Assembly (NCBI GenBank): GCA_938041945.1
Contig: CALISC010000066.1
Span: 1-13,661 of the forward strand
Length of the DNA: 13,661 nt
Origin: an uncultured Acholeplasmataceae bacterium
Lineage (GTDB): Bacteria; Bacillota_I; Bacilli_A; Acholeplasmatales; Acholeplasmataceae
Direction of reading: 5' to 3'
The notes under the pieces are model-generated. The model searched no databases. It saw nothing but the letters and a program-made list of their open reading frames with translations, and had not been told where the DNA came from. The translations under genes and the position numbers were made by a program. Shown here one piece after another: positions 1 to 7,170 of the stretch. Positions within the stretch are counted from its first letter, which is position 1. Each line of letters opens with the position of its first letter.

Positions 1-330
1 TTTGGTACCGCTACTTTAAGCCAATATGGTGGCTATCCTGGCAGCGGAGCAGGTGATGCTGTTGCTGGTTTAGGTTTAGTTATCCGTGCTTATCTTGGTT
101 TATTTGTATTTCTATTTTTTGCAATTGGTGTACTTGGTATTCTACTTTTAGTATTCTACATTATGTCAATCGCAAAAGCATATGAAGGTCAAACTCACGA
201 TATTCTTTTAATTATCGGTTTATTTATCGGTATTATTGGGCTTATCGGCCTGTTTATTAAACTAGGCTACGTTAATAGAAAAATTGCTGAACTGCAAGCC
301 CAAGCTCAACAAGGTATCGAACAGTTTTAG
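1..330 (+). CDS. C-terminal part of a small two-helix membrane protein (5' end outside window)
   Basis: An open frame enters at base 1 and ends at TAG (328-330), giving 109 residues with no start in the window. A glycine-rich stretch (about residues 10-25, with GGYPGSGAG) is followed by two hydrophobic helices, about 32-56 and 68-87, joined by a short polar loop containing AYEGQTHD. The protein ends in a glutamine/alanine-rich tail (KIAELQAQAQQ) that could form a short amphipathic helix. It is therefore probably an integral membrane protein with a small soluble tail. I do not recognise the family and assign no function. It is the only plus-strand gene and converges on the minus-strand operon through the terminator at 371-408. 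The clean stop, long open frame and coherent hydrophobic pattern make it a real coding region. Confidence 0.75.
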   Translation, partial: FGTATLSQYGGYPGSGAGDAVAGLGLVIRAYLGLFVFLFFAIGVLGILLLVFYIMSIAKAYEGQTHDILLIIGLFIGIIGLIGLFIKLGYVNRKIAELQAQAQQGIEQF

Positions 331-369
331 TTAAACAAAATTAAGCATTGTAACTAAAATAGCAATTAG

Positions 370-409
370 TAAAAAAGGTTTTAAGTGTCTAAACTTAAAA
401 CCTTTTTTA
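370..409. terminator. Bidirectional Rho-independent terminator between convergent genes
   Basis: A perfect inverted repeat, with arms 371-385 (AAAAAAGGTTTTAAG) and 394-408 (CTTAAAACCTTTTTT), surrounds an eight-base spacer. T386 pairs with A393 and T370 with A409, so the stem can reach 17 bp. Each strand reads A-tract, stem, T-tract, so it can stop transcription from the plus-strand membrane protein gene (stop at 330) and from gpx on the minus strand (stop at 455). The GC content of the stem is low, which is usual in AT-rich genomes. Confidence 0.9.
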
Positions 410-454
410 TTCGCTTAAAATACTATTTTCATTTCTAAAAATCTTGTTTAATTT

Positions 455-922
455 TCAAGCAAGAACTTCTTTAATTTTTTCTTCAAAACTAAATGGATTT
501 TCTCTAGAGCCAAATCTAGCAATAACTTCACCATTTCTGCTAACTAAGAACTTAGTAAAGTTCCACTTAATTCTTCCACCTGGTAGTACTTCCTTTAAAT
601 ATTTATAAAGTTCACTAGCGTCTTTACCGTTTACCTTGATTTTAGAAAATTGCGGAAAGGTGATGTTAAAATTAACCTCACAAAAACTGTGAATTTCTGC
701 ATCTGTACCTGGCGCTTGCATTAAAAATTGATTGCAAGGAAAATCTAGAATTTCAAAACCTTGCTCTTTATACTTTAAGTAAAGTTCTTGAAGTTCGGTG
801 TATTGTTTAGTAAAACCACATCTAGTTGCGGTATTTACAATCAACAAAACTTTTCCTTTATAAAAATCTAGTTTAAGGTCTTTGTTGTCTTGTGTTTTTA
901 CAACAAAATCATATATGTTCAT
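455..922 (-). CDS. gpx: Glutathione peroxidase family thiol peroxidase (probably thioredoxin-dependent)
   Basis: The 155-residue protein has the usual length of bacterial GPx (BsaA/BtuE-like), which reduces hydrogen peroxide and organic hydroperoxides in the cytoplasm. The catalytic block NTATRCGFT places the peroxidatic residue at Cys35 (cysteine, not selenocysteine). FPCNQF is at 61-66, the catalytic Gln is at 69, and Trp120-Asn121 form the WNF motif. Cys81, in FCEVNFNITFP, matches the resolving cysteine of two-cysteine GPx enzymes such as yeast Gpx3. By family knowledge that points to thioredoxin rather than glutathione as reductant. The usual QEPG is QAPG here. The start is ATG at 920-922, with AAGGAG at 930-935 overlapping the recD2 stop codon; the gap is 11 nt, so it is the last gene of the operon. 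The stop is TGA, supporting the standard code. The family call is firm; the reductant is inferred. Confidence 0.93.
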   Translation of the reverse strand: MNIYDFVVKTQDNKDLKLDFYKGKVLLIVNTATRCGFTKQYTELQELYLKYKEQGFEILDFPCNQFLMQAPGTDAEIHSFCEVNFNITFPQFSKIKVNGKDASELYKYLKEVLPGGRIKWNFTKFLVSRNGEVIARFGSRENPFSFEEKIKEVLA

Positions 923-933
923 ATTTTTTCTCC

Positions 934-3186
934 TTATGCGCGTTGCTGCGCATCAATTTCTTGTTTTTGTTCAATAATTCTTTTAATTAAAGAAGAGTTT
1001 CGCTGTTGTTCATCGGTCTTACACATTTTAAGTTGTTCAGGTTCGCCAATTATGTATAGTTTTTCTTTGGCTCTAGAAACTGCTGTGTAAAGCAGTTCAT
1101 TTGTCAGCATTATATAAAAACGGCTAAGTAGAACTACAACGGCTATTTTATACTCAGAACCTTGAGATTTATGAATGGTAGAAGCGTATGCAAGTTCCGT
1201 GTCTTGTCTGATTTCAACAGGCAGCGAAACTTTGTTTCCAGCAATGTCCAAGACAAAAGTCTTGTTTTGAATATCGACAACTTTGCCAATATCTCCGTTC
1301 ATCACCCCGTGGTTAGGGTAGTTTTTTGTAATCATTAGTTTATCGTTAATATAAAAACGCGAGTCTTTTCTAATTTCTATAAATCTATCTCTGTTTTCAA
1401 CTGGAATAAAGTAATTTTGACAAATTCGGTTAATATCGTGTACTCCGCATTCCCCTTCTTTCATTGGAATTAAAATCTGAAAGTCTTGATAAATATCAAT
1501 ATTTTGCTTTTCACAAAGTTGCAAGAAATTGATAATGTTGCTGCGAATATAGTCAACGGAACAAACACCAATACTAAGATCGTGGTTTTTAAAATCAAGG
1601 TAATTTGTTTCATTGACTTCTTTATTTTTAATCGCTGAAATTAGCGGAATAATTCCTGAGTCTTGGCTTTGCCTGCAAACTTGTGTCAGTTTAGTTACAG
1701 GAAAACACTTTGAGTTAATTGAATCGTTTAAAAACAGTCCTGGTTGAATTGACGGAAGTTGATGTCCATCTCCAATAAAAACTACTTTGGTGTTTTTATC
1801 AATTGCTTTAAGCAAAGCATTGGCAAGACGAATATCTAACATTGAAGATTCGTCTACTATGATAAGCCCTGTAAAAACAAAACGGTCATTTTCATTTTTC
1901 TTAAAGTGATAAGAACGCTCATCATCATTTGCCGGAATCCACTCAAGGGCTGAGTGAATAGTTGAGGCTAAGTCACCTGTACTTTCGTGAATTCTGCGAG
2001 CCGCTCTGCCAGTTGGAGCTAAAAGTAAATTGTCTGTTTTAAATTTATTAGTTTTATCGTTTCTAGCATACTCAAGATAAATATCGTTAATAGCCTTCAA
2101 GATAGTAGTTTTACCAGTACCAGGTCCACCTGTAATAAAAGAAAGAGAATTAGTTAAAGCCATTTTAATCGCGTTAACTTGGTCTTTAGTGTAAGTCATT
2201 TTGCTTTCTTTTTCTTTTTTCTTAATCTGCGCGTCAATATACTCAACTGACAGTGAGTTTTCGTTGTTTGCGTAAATGTTGTTAAGCATCTTGGCAACAT
2301 TTATTTCTGCAGTGTAGATTTCTGGTAAATAAACCAAACCTTCTTCAAAAATTAGTCTTTTTGAAATAATTAAATTGTCAATTGCGGTTTTTAAAGGGTA
2401 AGAGATCGTCTTGTAGTTATCAATTTTTTTAAAAAAAGTTTCAGTTTCTTGAATTAAACTGTCTTTGGTGTAAAAACTATGTCCGTCAACAACGTAAGTA
2501 CTAATAACGTGAAAAATCGCTTCTTCTGCTCTTTTTAAATCAGTTTTTTCAATTCCAAGAGCCTGAGCGACAGTATCTGCTTTAATAAAGCCAAAACGCC
2601 CAATTTTTTTTGCCAAAATATACGGGTTTTTCTTAATTTCTATAATTGGCTTTTGGATTTTTTTGTGAATTTGACTAGCAAAATGCGCAGATATGCCAAC
2701 TGAAGTTAAGAAATTTAAAATTTCAACTTCAGCGAAATTATTTTTAACTTTATTTGTGATCTCTAAAACTATGGCATTTGAAAACCCTAGTTTTGTCAAA
2801 CAACTTGGGTCTTCGTTAATTTTCTTGATAGCATCATTGCCCAGCTCTTGCCAAATTTTTCCAGCCTTGGCTCTACCAACTCCTTGGATGTTTAGCGCTT
2901 TAAAAAGATTGATAAACTGATCTTCTGTGGTACCGTAAGGAATAGACAGCGACACTAACTTGTGATTTTTATAAACAGGATGCGGCACCTTTACATAAGT
3001 AACTTCGTAAGCAGCGCCTGGTCTAAGCGGTTTTCCATTTAAAAAACCCTGGAAATTCCCGATAATTGAAATGCTAGATTTTTCACCTTCTGCTTTAAAC
3101 AGACAAAGCATATACTCAAGCCCGGTTTTAAGCGTTTTTTGAAAAAAAAGTTGTCTCGTAATTGTGTTGTCTTGTGCTTGTTCCAA
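934..3186 (-). CDS. recD2: RecD2-type (YrrC-like) 5'-3' DNA helicase
   Basis: This is an SF1B helicase of 750 residues, within the usual RecD2 range. RecD2 works without RecBC in Firmicutes and Deinococcus and is linked to DNA repair and replication-fork maintenance. Visible parts are an N-terminal domain (about 1-95), helix-hairpin-helix segments (LNIQGVGRAKAG near 98-109 and others to about 215), and Walker A GGPGTGKTT at 353-361. APTGRAARR follows at 390-398, then Walker B VDESSML near 445-451, GDGHQLPS near 473-480, QVCRQ at 502-506, STIHKSQGSE at 669-678 and TAVSRAKEKL at 701-710. All motor motifs are intact. The start is TTG (3184-3186): only one base separates it from the mnmA stop, AAGGAG lies 8 nt upstream inside the last mnmA codons, and the next in-frame ATG (codon 26) would cut into the conserved N-terminus. 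No recB or recC is in the window. It is followed by gpx 11 nt downstream. Confidence 0.95.
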   Translation of the reverse strand: MEQAQDNTITRQLFFQKTLKTGLEYMLCLFKAEGEKSSISIIGNFQGFLNGKPLRPGAAYEVTYVKVPHPVYKNHKLVSLSIPYGTTEDQFINLFKALNIQGVGRAKAGKIWQELGNDAIKKINEDPSCLTKLGFSNAIVLEITNKVKNNFAEVEILNFLTSVGISAHFASQIHKKIQKPIIEIKKNPYILAKKIGRFGFIKADTVAQALGIEKTDLKRAEEAIFHVISTYVVDGHSFYTKDSLIQETETFFKKIDNYKTISYPLKTAIDNLIISKRLIFEEGLVYLPEIYTAEINVAKMLNNIYANNENSLSVEYIDAQIKKKEKESKMTYTKDQVNAIKMALTNSLSFITGGPGTGKTTILKAINDIYLEYARNDKTNKFKTDNLLLAPTGRAARRIHESTGDLASTIHSALEWIPANDDERSYHFKKNENDRFVFTGLIIVDESSMLDIRLANALLKAIDKNTKVVFIGDGHQLPSIQPGLFLNDSINSKCFPVTKLTQVCRQSQDSGIIPLISAIKNKEVNETNYLDFKNHDLSIGVCSVDYIRSNIINFLQLCEKQNIDIYQDFQILIPMKEGECGVHDINRICQNYFIPVENRDRFIEIRKDSRFYINDKLMITKNYPNHGVMNGDIGKVVDIQNKTFVLDIAGNKVSLPVEIRQDTELAYASTIHKSQGSEYKIAVVVLLSRFYIMLTNELLYTAVSRAKEKLYIIGEPEQLKMCKTDEQQRNSSLIKRIIEQKQEIDAQQRA

Positions 3187-3187
3187 T

Positions 3188-4321
3188 TTAATATCTCCTT
3201 AATTTATCGTCCATAAATACTTGTTTAATGCGACCAGCGCCAAGACAAACCTCACCATGGTATATAACTAAAAATTGACCAGGGGTTACTGCTTTAGTTT
3301 TAGCAAAGTATACTTTTGCTTCGTTGTTTTCAAGAAACTCAACTTCAACTTTAATGTCTTGTTGTCTGTATCTAAACTTTGCTGAGTACTCACCGTTTAC
3401 TTTTTTTGCTCTGAAAACTAAATTGTCAATCAAGCAATTATTTGAGTAAAGATACTCAAGATTACTTTCAGGTGCAACTAAAAGTGTATTTTCTTCAGGA
3501 ATTTTGCCAACTACGTAAAAAGGTCCGTCAAACTCATAAGTCTTGCCCAGTCCTATTCCTTTTCTTTGACCAATTGTATAGTTAATTAACCCAGTATGAG
3601 CGCCAGCAATTCGCCCATCTAAAAATTTAATTGGACCTGCTGTGGCTTTTAAATAGTTTGCAAGGAAACTCTGAAAATTACGTTCACCAATAAAACAAAT
3701 TCCGGTTGAGTCTTTTTTTGCTTTATTTGCCAAACCTACTTTTTCAGCGATCGCTCTAACTTCCGCTTTGGTTAATTCTCCGACTGGAAAAATTGCTTTC
3801 TTTAATTGTTTGTCTGTGAGTTGCGCTAAAAAATAAGTTTGGTCTTTATTTAGATCAACTCCTTTTAACAGCATTTTTTTACCATCCACAATAGCAGTTC
3901 TAGCGTAATGTCCCATTGCAATAAAATCGGCGCCTAGAGTTTCTGCGTACTCCAAAAACGCTTTGAACTTAATTTCGTTATTGCAAAGCACATCGGGATT
4001 AGGTGTGCGGTTTGCTTTAAACTCTGCCAAAAAATATTGAAAAACGCGGTCCCAATACTCTTTTGAGAAATCTACTCTAATTAACTCAACCCCAAGTTGA
4101 CGGCACACCACCTCTGCGTCTTTGGCGTCTTTTTCTTGTGGACAAACGTCGTCATTGACATTAGGATTGCCGAGCACATCAAAGTTAGTGGTGCTATCCC
4201 AGTTTTTCATGTATACAGGGATGCAATTGTAGCCTTGGTCTAAAAGTAGTTTCAAAGAAACTGCGGAATCAACTCCGCCAGACATCCCAAGTACTACTGT
4301 TTTTTTATTTGTTTTTTGCAT
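3188..4321 (-). CDS. mnmA: tRNA-specific 2-thiouridylase MnmA
   Basis: MnmA (TrmU) adenylates and thiolates the C2 of wobble uridine 34 in tRNAs for Lys, Glu and Gln, using sulfur passed from a cysteine desulfurase. The 377 residues match family length. The ATP pyrophosphatase loop GMSGGVDS is at 12-19. The MnmA-specific DVCPQEKDAKDAE segment is near 58-70. NPDVLCN contains the catalytic Cys113 and TGICFIGERNF the second catalytic Cys209, followed by the C-terminal barrel domains (TIGQRKGIGLG near 249-259). Both cysteines are kept. The start is ATG at 4319-4321 with AAAGGAG five bases upstream; the preceding gene ends 23 nt away. Its TAA stop is one base from the recD2 start. It is the middle gene of the rsmH-to-gpx operon. 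No desulfurase gene is in view, so the sulfur donor is encoded elsewhere. Confidence 0.97.
   Translation of the reverse strand: MQKTNKKTVVLGMSGGVDSAVSLKLLLDQGYNCIPVYMKNWDSTTNFDVLGNPNVNDDVCPQEKDAKDAEVVCRQLGVELIRVDFSKEYWDRVFQYFLAEFKANRTPNPDVLCNNEIKFKAFLEYAETLGADFIAMGHYARTAIVDGKKMLLKGVDLNKDQTYFLAQLTDKQLKKAIFPVGELTKAEVRAIAEKVGLANKAKKDSTGICFIGERNFQSFLANYLKATAGPIKFLDGRIAGAHTGLINYTIGQRKGIGLGKTYEFDGPFYVVGKIPEENTLLVAPESNLEYLYSNNCLIDNLVFRAKKVNGEYSAKFRYRQQDIKVEVEFLENNEAKVYFAKTKAVTPGQFLVIYHGEVCLGAGRIKQVFMDDKLRRY
3195..3200 (-). promoter_or_regulatory. Ribosome binding site of recD2 embedded in the mnmA coding end
   Basis: On the minus strand AAGGAG lies 8 nt before a TTG codon. It is formed from the final Leu-Arg-Arg codons of mnmA, and the mnmA TAA is separated from the TTG by a single A. 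This placement decides the recD2 start and predicts translational coupling of the two genes. Confidence 0.85.
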
Positions 4322-4344
4322 ACCTGCTCCTTTCTAAGAATTTT

Positions 4345-6189
4345 TTATTTAAAGTATTCGTTGTCAGGTTCTATGAAAAAATCTGTAAGTTTTCTTTCAA
4401 AGAACTCAATATGTAGCGGGAAAGCAGAGCGTTTAAAGGCATTTTTAAATACTCTGGTTTCAACTGTTTTGAGTATTTTTTGTTTTTCTGCTTTAGTTAA
4501 TTTATCTTGAAATAGTTCATCAATTAAATCTATGTTAAGTGCTCTGCCTTGAAAACAAAAAGCATTTAAGACTAAGTCAAGATGCGCGTAATTGCCAAGG
4601 ATTTCTTCTGTATTTTGTTTTGGCAAAAGCTCAGGCGAAATTGGTGCCGCTAAAATATCTTGAATAATTACCTTTAAATCAGAAAACTGATTTTTTGCCA
4701 AATAAGCAAGAACTGCTTTAATTTCTGATTTAAAAAGTGTAGCGTTAGTTGCAAACAAACCAAATAAGTCAGCACCCACTGTACCAAAGCCTAGTAAGAT
4801 TTCAGATAAATCAGAAGTATTTAAAACAACTCCATTTACCTTGTTTGCTGCATTTAGTAAAAGCAAAGTTCTAACTCTGGCTTGTGTGTTTTCATAAACT
4901 ACATCTTTTTCAAAGTGGTTCATTTCTGTAAAAATACTACTGCATATTTGGTCAATTTCTATAATTTGCGGAGTTAAGCCGAGTTTGCGGCATAAACGAA
5001 TTGCTCTATCTACACTTTTTTTGTTATTAACGCTTGGCAAAATTAGGGGAAATACATGGTTTTTTGCGTCTACTTTTAAGTATCTGCACGCTAAAACAGC
5101 AAATAGCAGAGTAAGTGCAGAATCAAGTCCACCCGAAACTCCTATAACAAACTTATTTGCACTAAGTTGAGTTAATTTAGCCGCAAGTTGGCGCTCGGCG
5201 GTTGTGACAATATAGTTAATTTTATTGTCAGATAAGGCCAAAGTTTTTTCTTTATTTTCAATTTTAAGTTGAGTAATTTTGTCTTTAAGAAACTGTTTAA
5301 AATCAATAAACACAGAATGCTCAACAAAAGAAAGTGTGCGGTCTGAATAGTTTAAGATATGGTTATTTACCAAAAAAACAACAGTATCCAGTCCGTTAAT
5401 TTCATCTAGTTTTACCTTTAAATATTCAAGCGATTGAATATTGAATTCACTGTAAAAAAGCAGTTCAGATTTTGAATTTAAAATAATATCTTTTCTGCTT
5501 ATAAAGCGATTTAAACCAGTTTTAACTAGCGAACTCAAGACATCGTAAATTTGGTCGATATTCTTTTTTGGATTCAAAACATAAGGTCTGTCTATTTGAA
5601 AGTTAGTAAGTTCAGTTAAATCAAAAATGCCAGTTTCACACCCATTTTTTAAGTAATTGTTTTGAAAAATTTCTTTAGCTGCTTCTGGCACAAAATCAAA
5701 AAACTTATCTGGATTGTTTCTAATCATACTAGCCGAAACATCCATTTCAAACTCAATGTAGTCAGCCTTAATTTTTTCGGTTAACTTAACTTCGTAGCCT
5801 GGTCTTTTAAAAATCAAAAACTCATATGTAGCAAGGAGTTCTTTGTAGTTAATCCATCTGCCTATATTTAAAGCGTTGTCTGCGCCCATTACAAAAACAG
5901 GTTTTGAACCGTATTTTTTGGTCAAACGTTTCAAGGTGCTAAGTGTACCTAAATACTCAAAGTCATTTAGTTCAATTTCGTCAACTATCACCCTTGGATT
6001 GTCTTTAAACACTGCCTTTAACATAGACAGCCTCAAAGTATTTGGCATCAGGCCAGATTTTTTGTAATTGATAGAACAAGGTACTACTATTACTTTTGAG
6101 TCTGGGTAAGTTTTTAAAATTTTTTCAATAATGCCGGAATGCGCAACAGTAACTGGGTTAAAAGACCCACCATAAATAAAATACTTCAT
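4345..6189 (-). CDS. Fused nicotinate-mononucleotide adenylyltransferase (NadD) and NAD synthetase (NadE)
   Basis: This 614-residue protein joins two consecutive steps of NAD synthesis: NaMN + ATP to deamido-NAD (NadD), then amidation to NAD (NadE). NadD occupies about 1-180: nucleotide-binding GGSFNPVTVAH at 7-17, MGADN at 101-105, the W..YKELL...EFLIFKRPGY block near 112-132, and SASMIR at 152-157. Residues of about 181-320 match no domain I know. NadE follows: P-loop GVSGGLDSA at 350-358, ENTQARVR at 433-440, NTSDLSE at 457-463, ISPELLP...TEEILGNY near 517-534, and FKRSAFP at 585-591. These NadE details resemble the large glutamine-dependent synthetases (Mycobacterium tuberculosis type), but no nitrilase-like glutaminase domain is present. 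Free ammonia or a separate glutaminase would then supply nitrogen (inference). Start ATG overlaps the rsmH stop as ATGA. There is no frameshift or internal stop, so it looks like a true fusion. Confidence 0.88.
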   Translation of the reverse strand: MKYFIYGGSFNPVTVAHSGIIEKILKTYPDSKVIVVPCSINYKKSGLMPNTLRLSMLKAVFKDNPRVIVDEIELNDFEYLGTLSTLKRLTKKYGSKPVFVMGADNALNIGRWINYKELLATYEFLIFKRPGYEVKLTEKIKADYIEFEMDVSASMIRNNPDKFFDFVPEAAKEIFQNNYLKNGCETGIFDLTELTNFQIDRPYVLNPKKNIDQIYDVLSSLVKTGLNRFISRKDIILNSKSELLFYSEFNIQSLEYLKVKLDEINGLDTVVFLVNNHILNYSDRTLSFVEHSVFIDFKQFLKDKITQLKIENKEKTLALSDNKINYIVTTAERQLAAKLTQLSANKFVIGVSGGLDSALTLLFAVLACRYLKVDAKNHVFPLILPSVNNKKSVDRAIRLCRKLGLTPQIIEIDQICSSIFTEMNHFEKDVVYENTQARVRTLLLLNAANKVNGVVLNTSDLSEILLGFGTVGADLFGLFATNATLFKSEIKAVLAYLAKNQFSDLKVIIQDILAAPISPELLPKQNTEEILGNYAHLDLVLNAFCFQGRALNIDLIDELFQDKLTKAEKQKILKTVETRVFKNAFKRSAFPLHIEFFERKLTDFFIEPDNEYFK

Positions 6190-7091
6190 AATTTTTCCAA
6201 TACCCTTAATTTAGCTGAGTGTGCACGTGGATTTAGCGCGCACTCCTGTTCTTTTGGCAAAATAACTTTCTTTGAAATTATTTTGAACTCTAGTGGTTTT
6301 TCAATTAAAACAGGTAGCCCTAACGGAGTTTTTTCAGCGGTCAGACTTTTAAATAAGTCTTTGACAATTTTGTCTTCAAGTGAATGAAAAGAAATTACAC
6401 AAAGTCTGCCTTTAGGTTTAAGCAGCTTAAGTGACTGATTTAAAGCAGACTGCAAAACATTGAGTTCATCGTTAACCTCAATTCGCAAAGCTTGAAACAC
6501 TCGTTTTGCTGAATGCCCTTTAGTTTTGAAATTAACAGAATCACAAATTGAAACTAAATGAGCAACCGTGTTAATCGGTCTTTGCTCAACAATTTTTTTA
6601 GCCAAAACACTTCCATTTTTCTCATCGCCATATTTAAAAAAAATCTGCGCAAGTTCTTTTTGCGTGTAGTTATTTAAAATATGTTCAGCGGTTAGCGTTT
6701 GGCTAAGGTCCATTCGCATGTCTAGGTTTTCTGAGTTAATATAAGAAAACCCGCGCTCGGGTGTATCTATTTGCATACTACTTAAACCAAGGTCAAAAAG
6801 TACACCATCGACTTGGTTAACTCCGTTTGTTTTAAGGCATTCTGTGATTTCAGCAAAATTACTATTAAAAATAGTAAAATTGCTAAATTTTTTAAGTCTT
6901 TTTTCAATTAAAGCACAAGCCGTGTTGTCAGCATCAAAAATATATAGGTGTCCAGTGCTATTAAGACGTTTTAAAATGGCCTCTGAGTGTCCACCAGCAC
7001 CACCTGTCATGTCAACGTAAATTCCGTTTGGTTGAATATTTAAATTATCAATACATTCTTGTTTTAAAACTGAGATATGTGGTGTTTCCAT
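6186..7091 (-). CDS. rsmH: 16S rRNA (cytosine1402-N4)-methyltransferase RsmH
   Basis: RsmH (MraW) transfers a methyl group from S-adenosylmethionine to N4 of C1402 in the decoding centre of 16S rRNA. The 301 residues fit the family. Visible blocks are the N-terminal HISVLKQEC, SAM-binding DMTGGAGGHSEAIL at 27-40, FDLGLSSMQID with ERGFSY near 99-118, KRVFQALRIEVNDEL in the middle, ISFHSLEDKIVK, and NPRAHSAKLRVLEK at the C-terminus. In many Firmicutes this gene follows mraZ and precedes ftsL in the division and cell-wall cluster. Here rpsO is upstream and nadD/nadE downstream, and no division gene is seen. The start is ATG at 7089-7091 without a good Shine-Dalgarno site, six bases after a TATAAT box (see promoter). 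The stop TGA overlaps the next start by four bases. It is the first gene of the five-gene operon. Confidence 0.96.
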   Translation of the reverse strand: METPHISVLKQECIDNLNIQPNGIYVDMTGGAGGHSEAILKRLNSTGHLYIFDADNTACALIEKRLKKFSNFTIFNSNFAEITECLKTNGVNQVDGVLFDLGLSSMQIDTPERGFSYINSENLDMRMDLSQTLTAEHILNNYTQKELAQIFFKYGDEKNGSVLAKKIVEQRPINTVAHLVSICDSVNFKTKGHSAKRVFQALRIEVNDELNVLQSALNQSLKLLKPKGRLCVISFHSLEDKIVKDLFKSLTAEKTPLGLPVLIEKPLEFKIISKKVILPKEQECALNPRAHSAKLRVLEKL

Positions 7092-7097
7092 ATGACA

Positions 7098-7103
7098 ATT
7101 ATA
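7098..7103 (-). promoter_or_regulatory. -10 box of the rsmH operon promoter, probably giving a leaderless transcript
   Basis: The minus strand carries a perfect TATAAT at 7098-7103, preceded by GGGG and followed by TGTCAT and then the rsmH ATG. Transcription usually starts six to eight bases after the -10 box, which falls on or beside the A of the ATG (7091). The -35 region is weak (TTCAAG at 7123-7128 with a 19-base spacer is the best I see). The rpsO terminator lies just upstream at 7141-7168, so the operon needs a promoter in this short gap, which supports the call. Confidence 0.65.
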
Positions 7104-7140
7104 CCCCTAAAAACTTGATTTTCTTGAAATAATTGAAGGT

Positions 7141-7168
7141 TAAAATAAAAAAAGTGGCGAACCACTTT
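7141..7168 (-). terminator. Rho-independent terminator of rpsO
   Basis: On the minus strand the hairpin AAAGTGG-TTCG-CCACTTT (arms 7162-7168 and 7151-7157) is followed at once by a T-rich tract (7141-7150). It begins two bases after the rpsO stop codon. The loop is TTCG, a compact tetraloop sequence, here closed by a G-C pair rather than the classic C-G. It separates rpsO from the rsmH operon. Confidence 0.93.
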
Positions 7169-7170
7169 CT

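Noticed and set aside
407..457. Extension of gpx through its TGA under a TGA = Trp reading
   Set aside because: It would add about 16 residues running into the terminator hairpin, while the protein already has normal GPx length at TGA.
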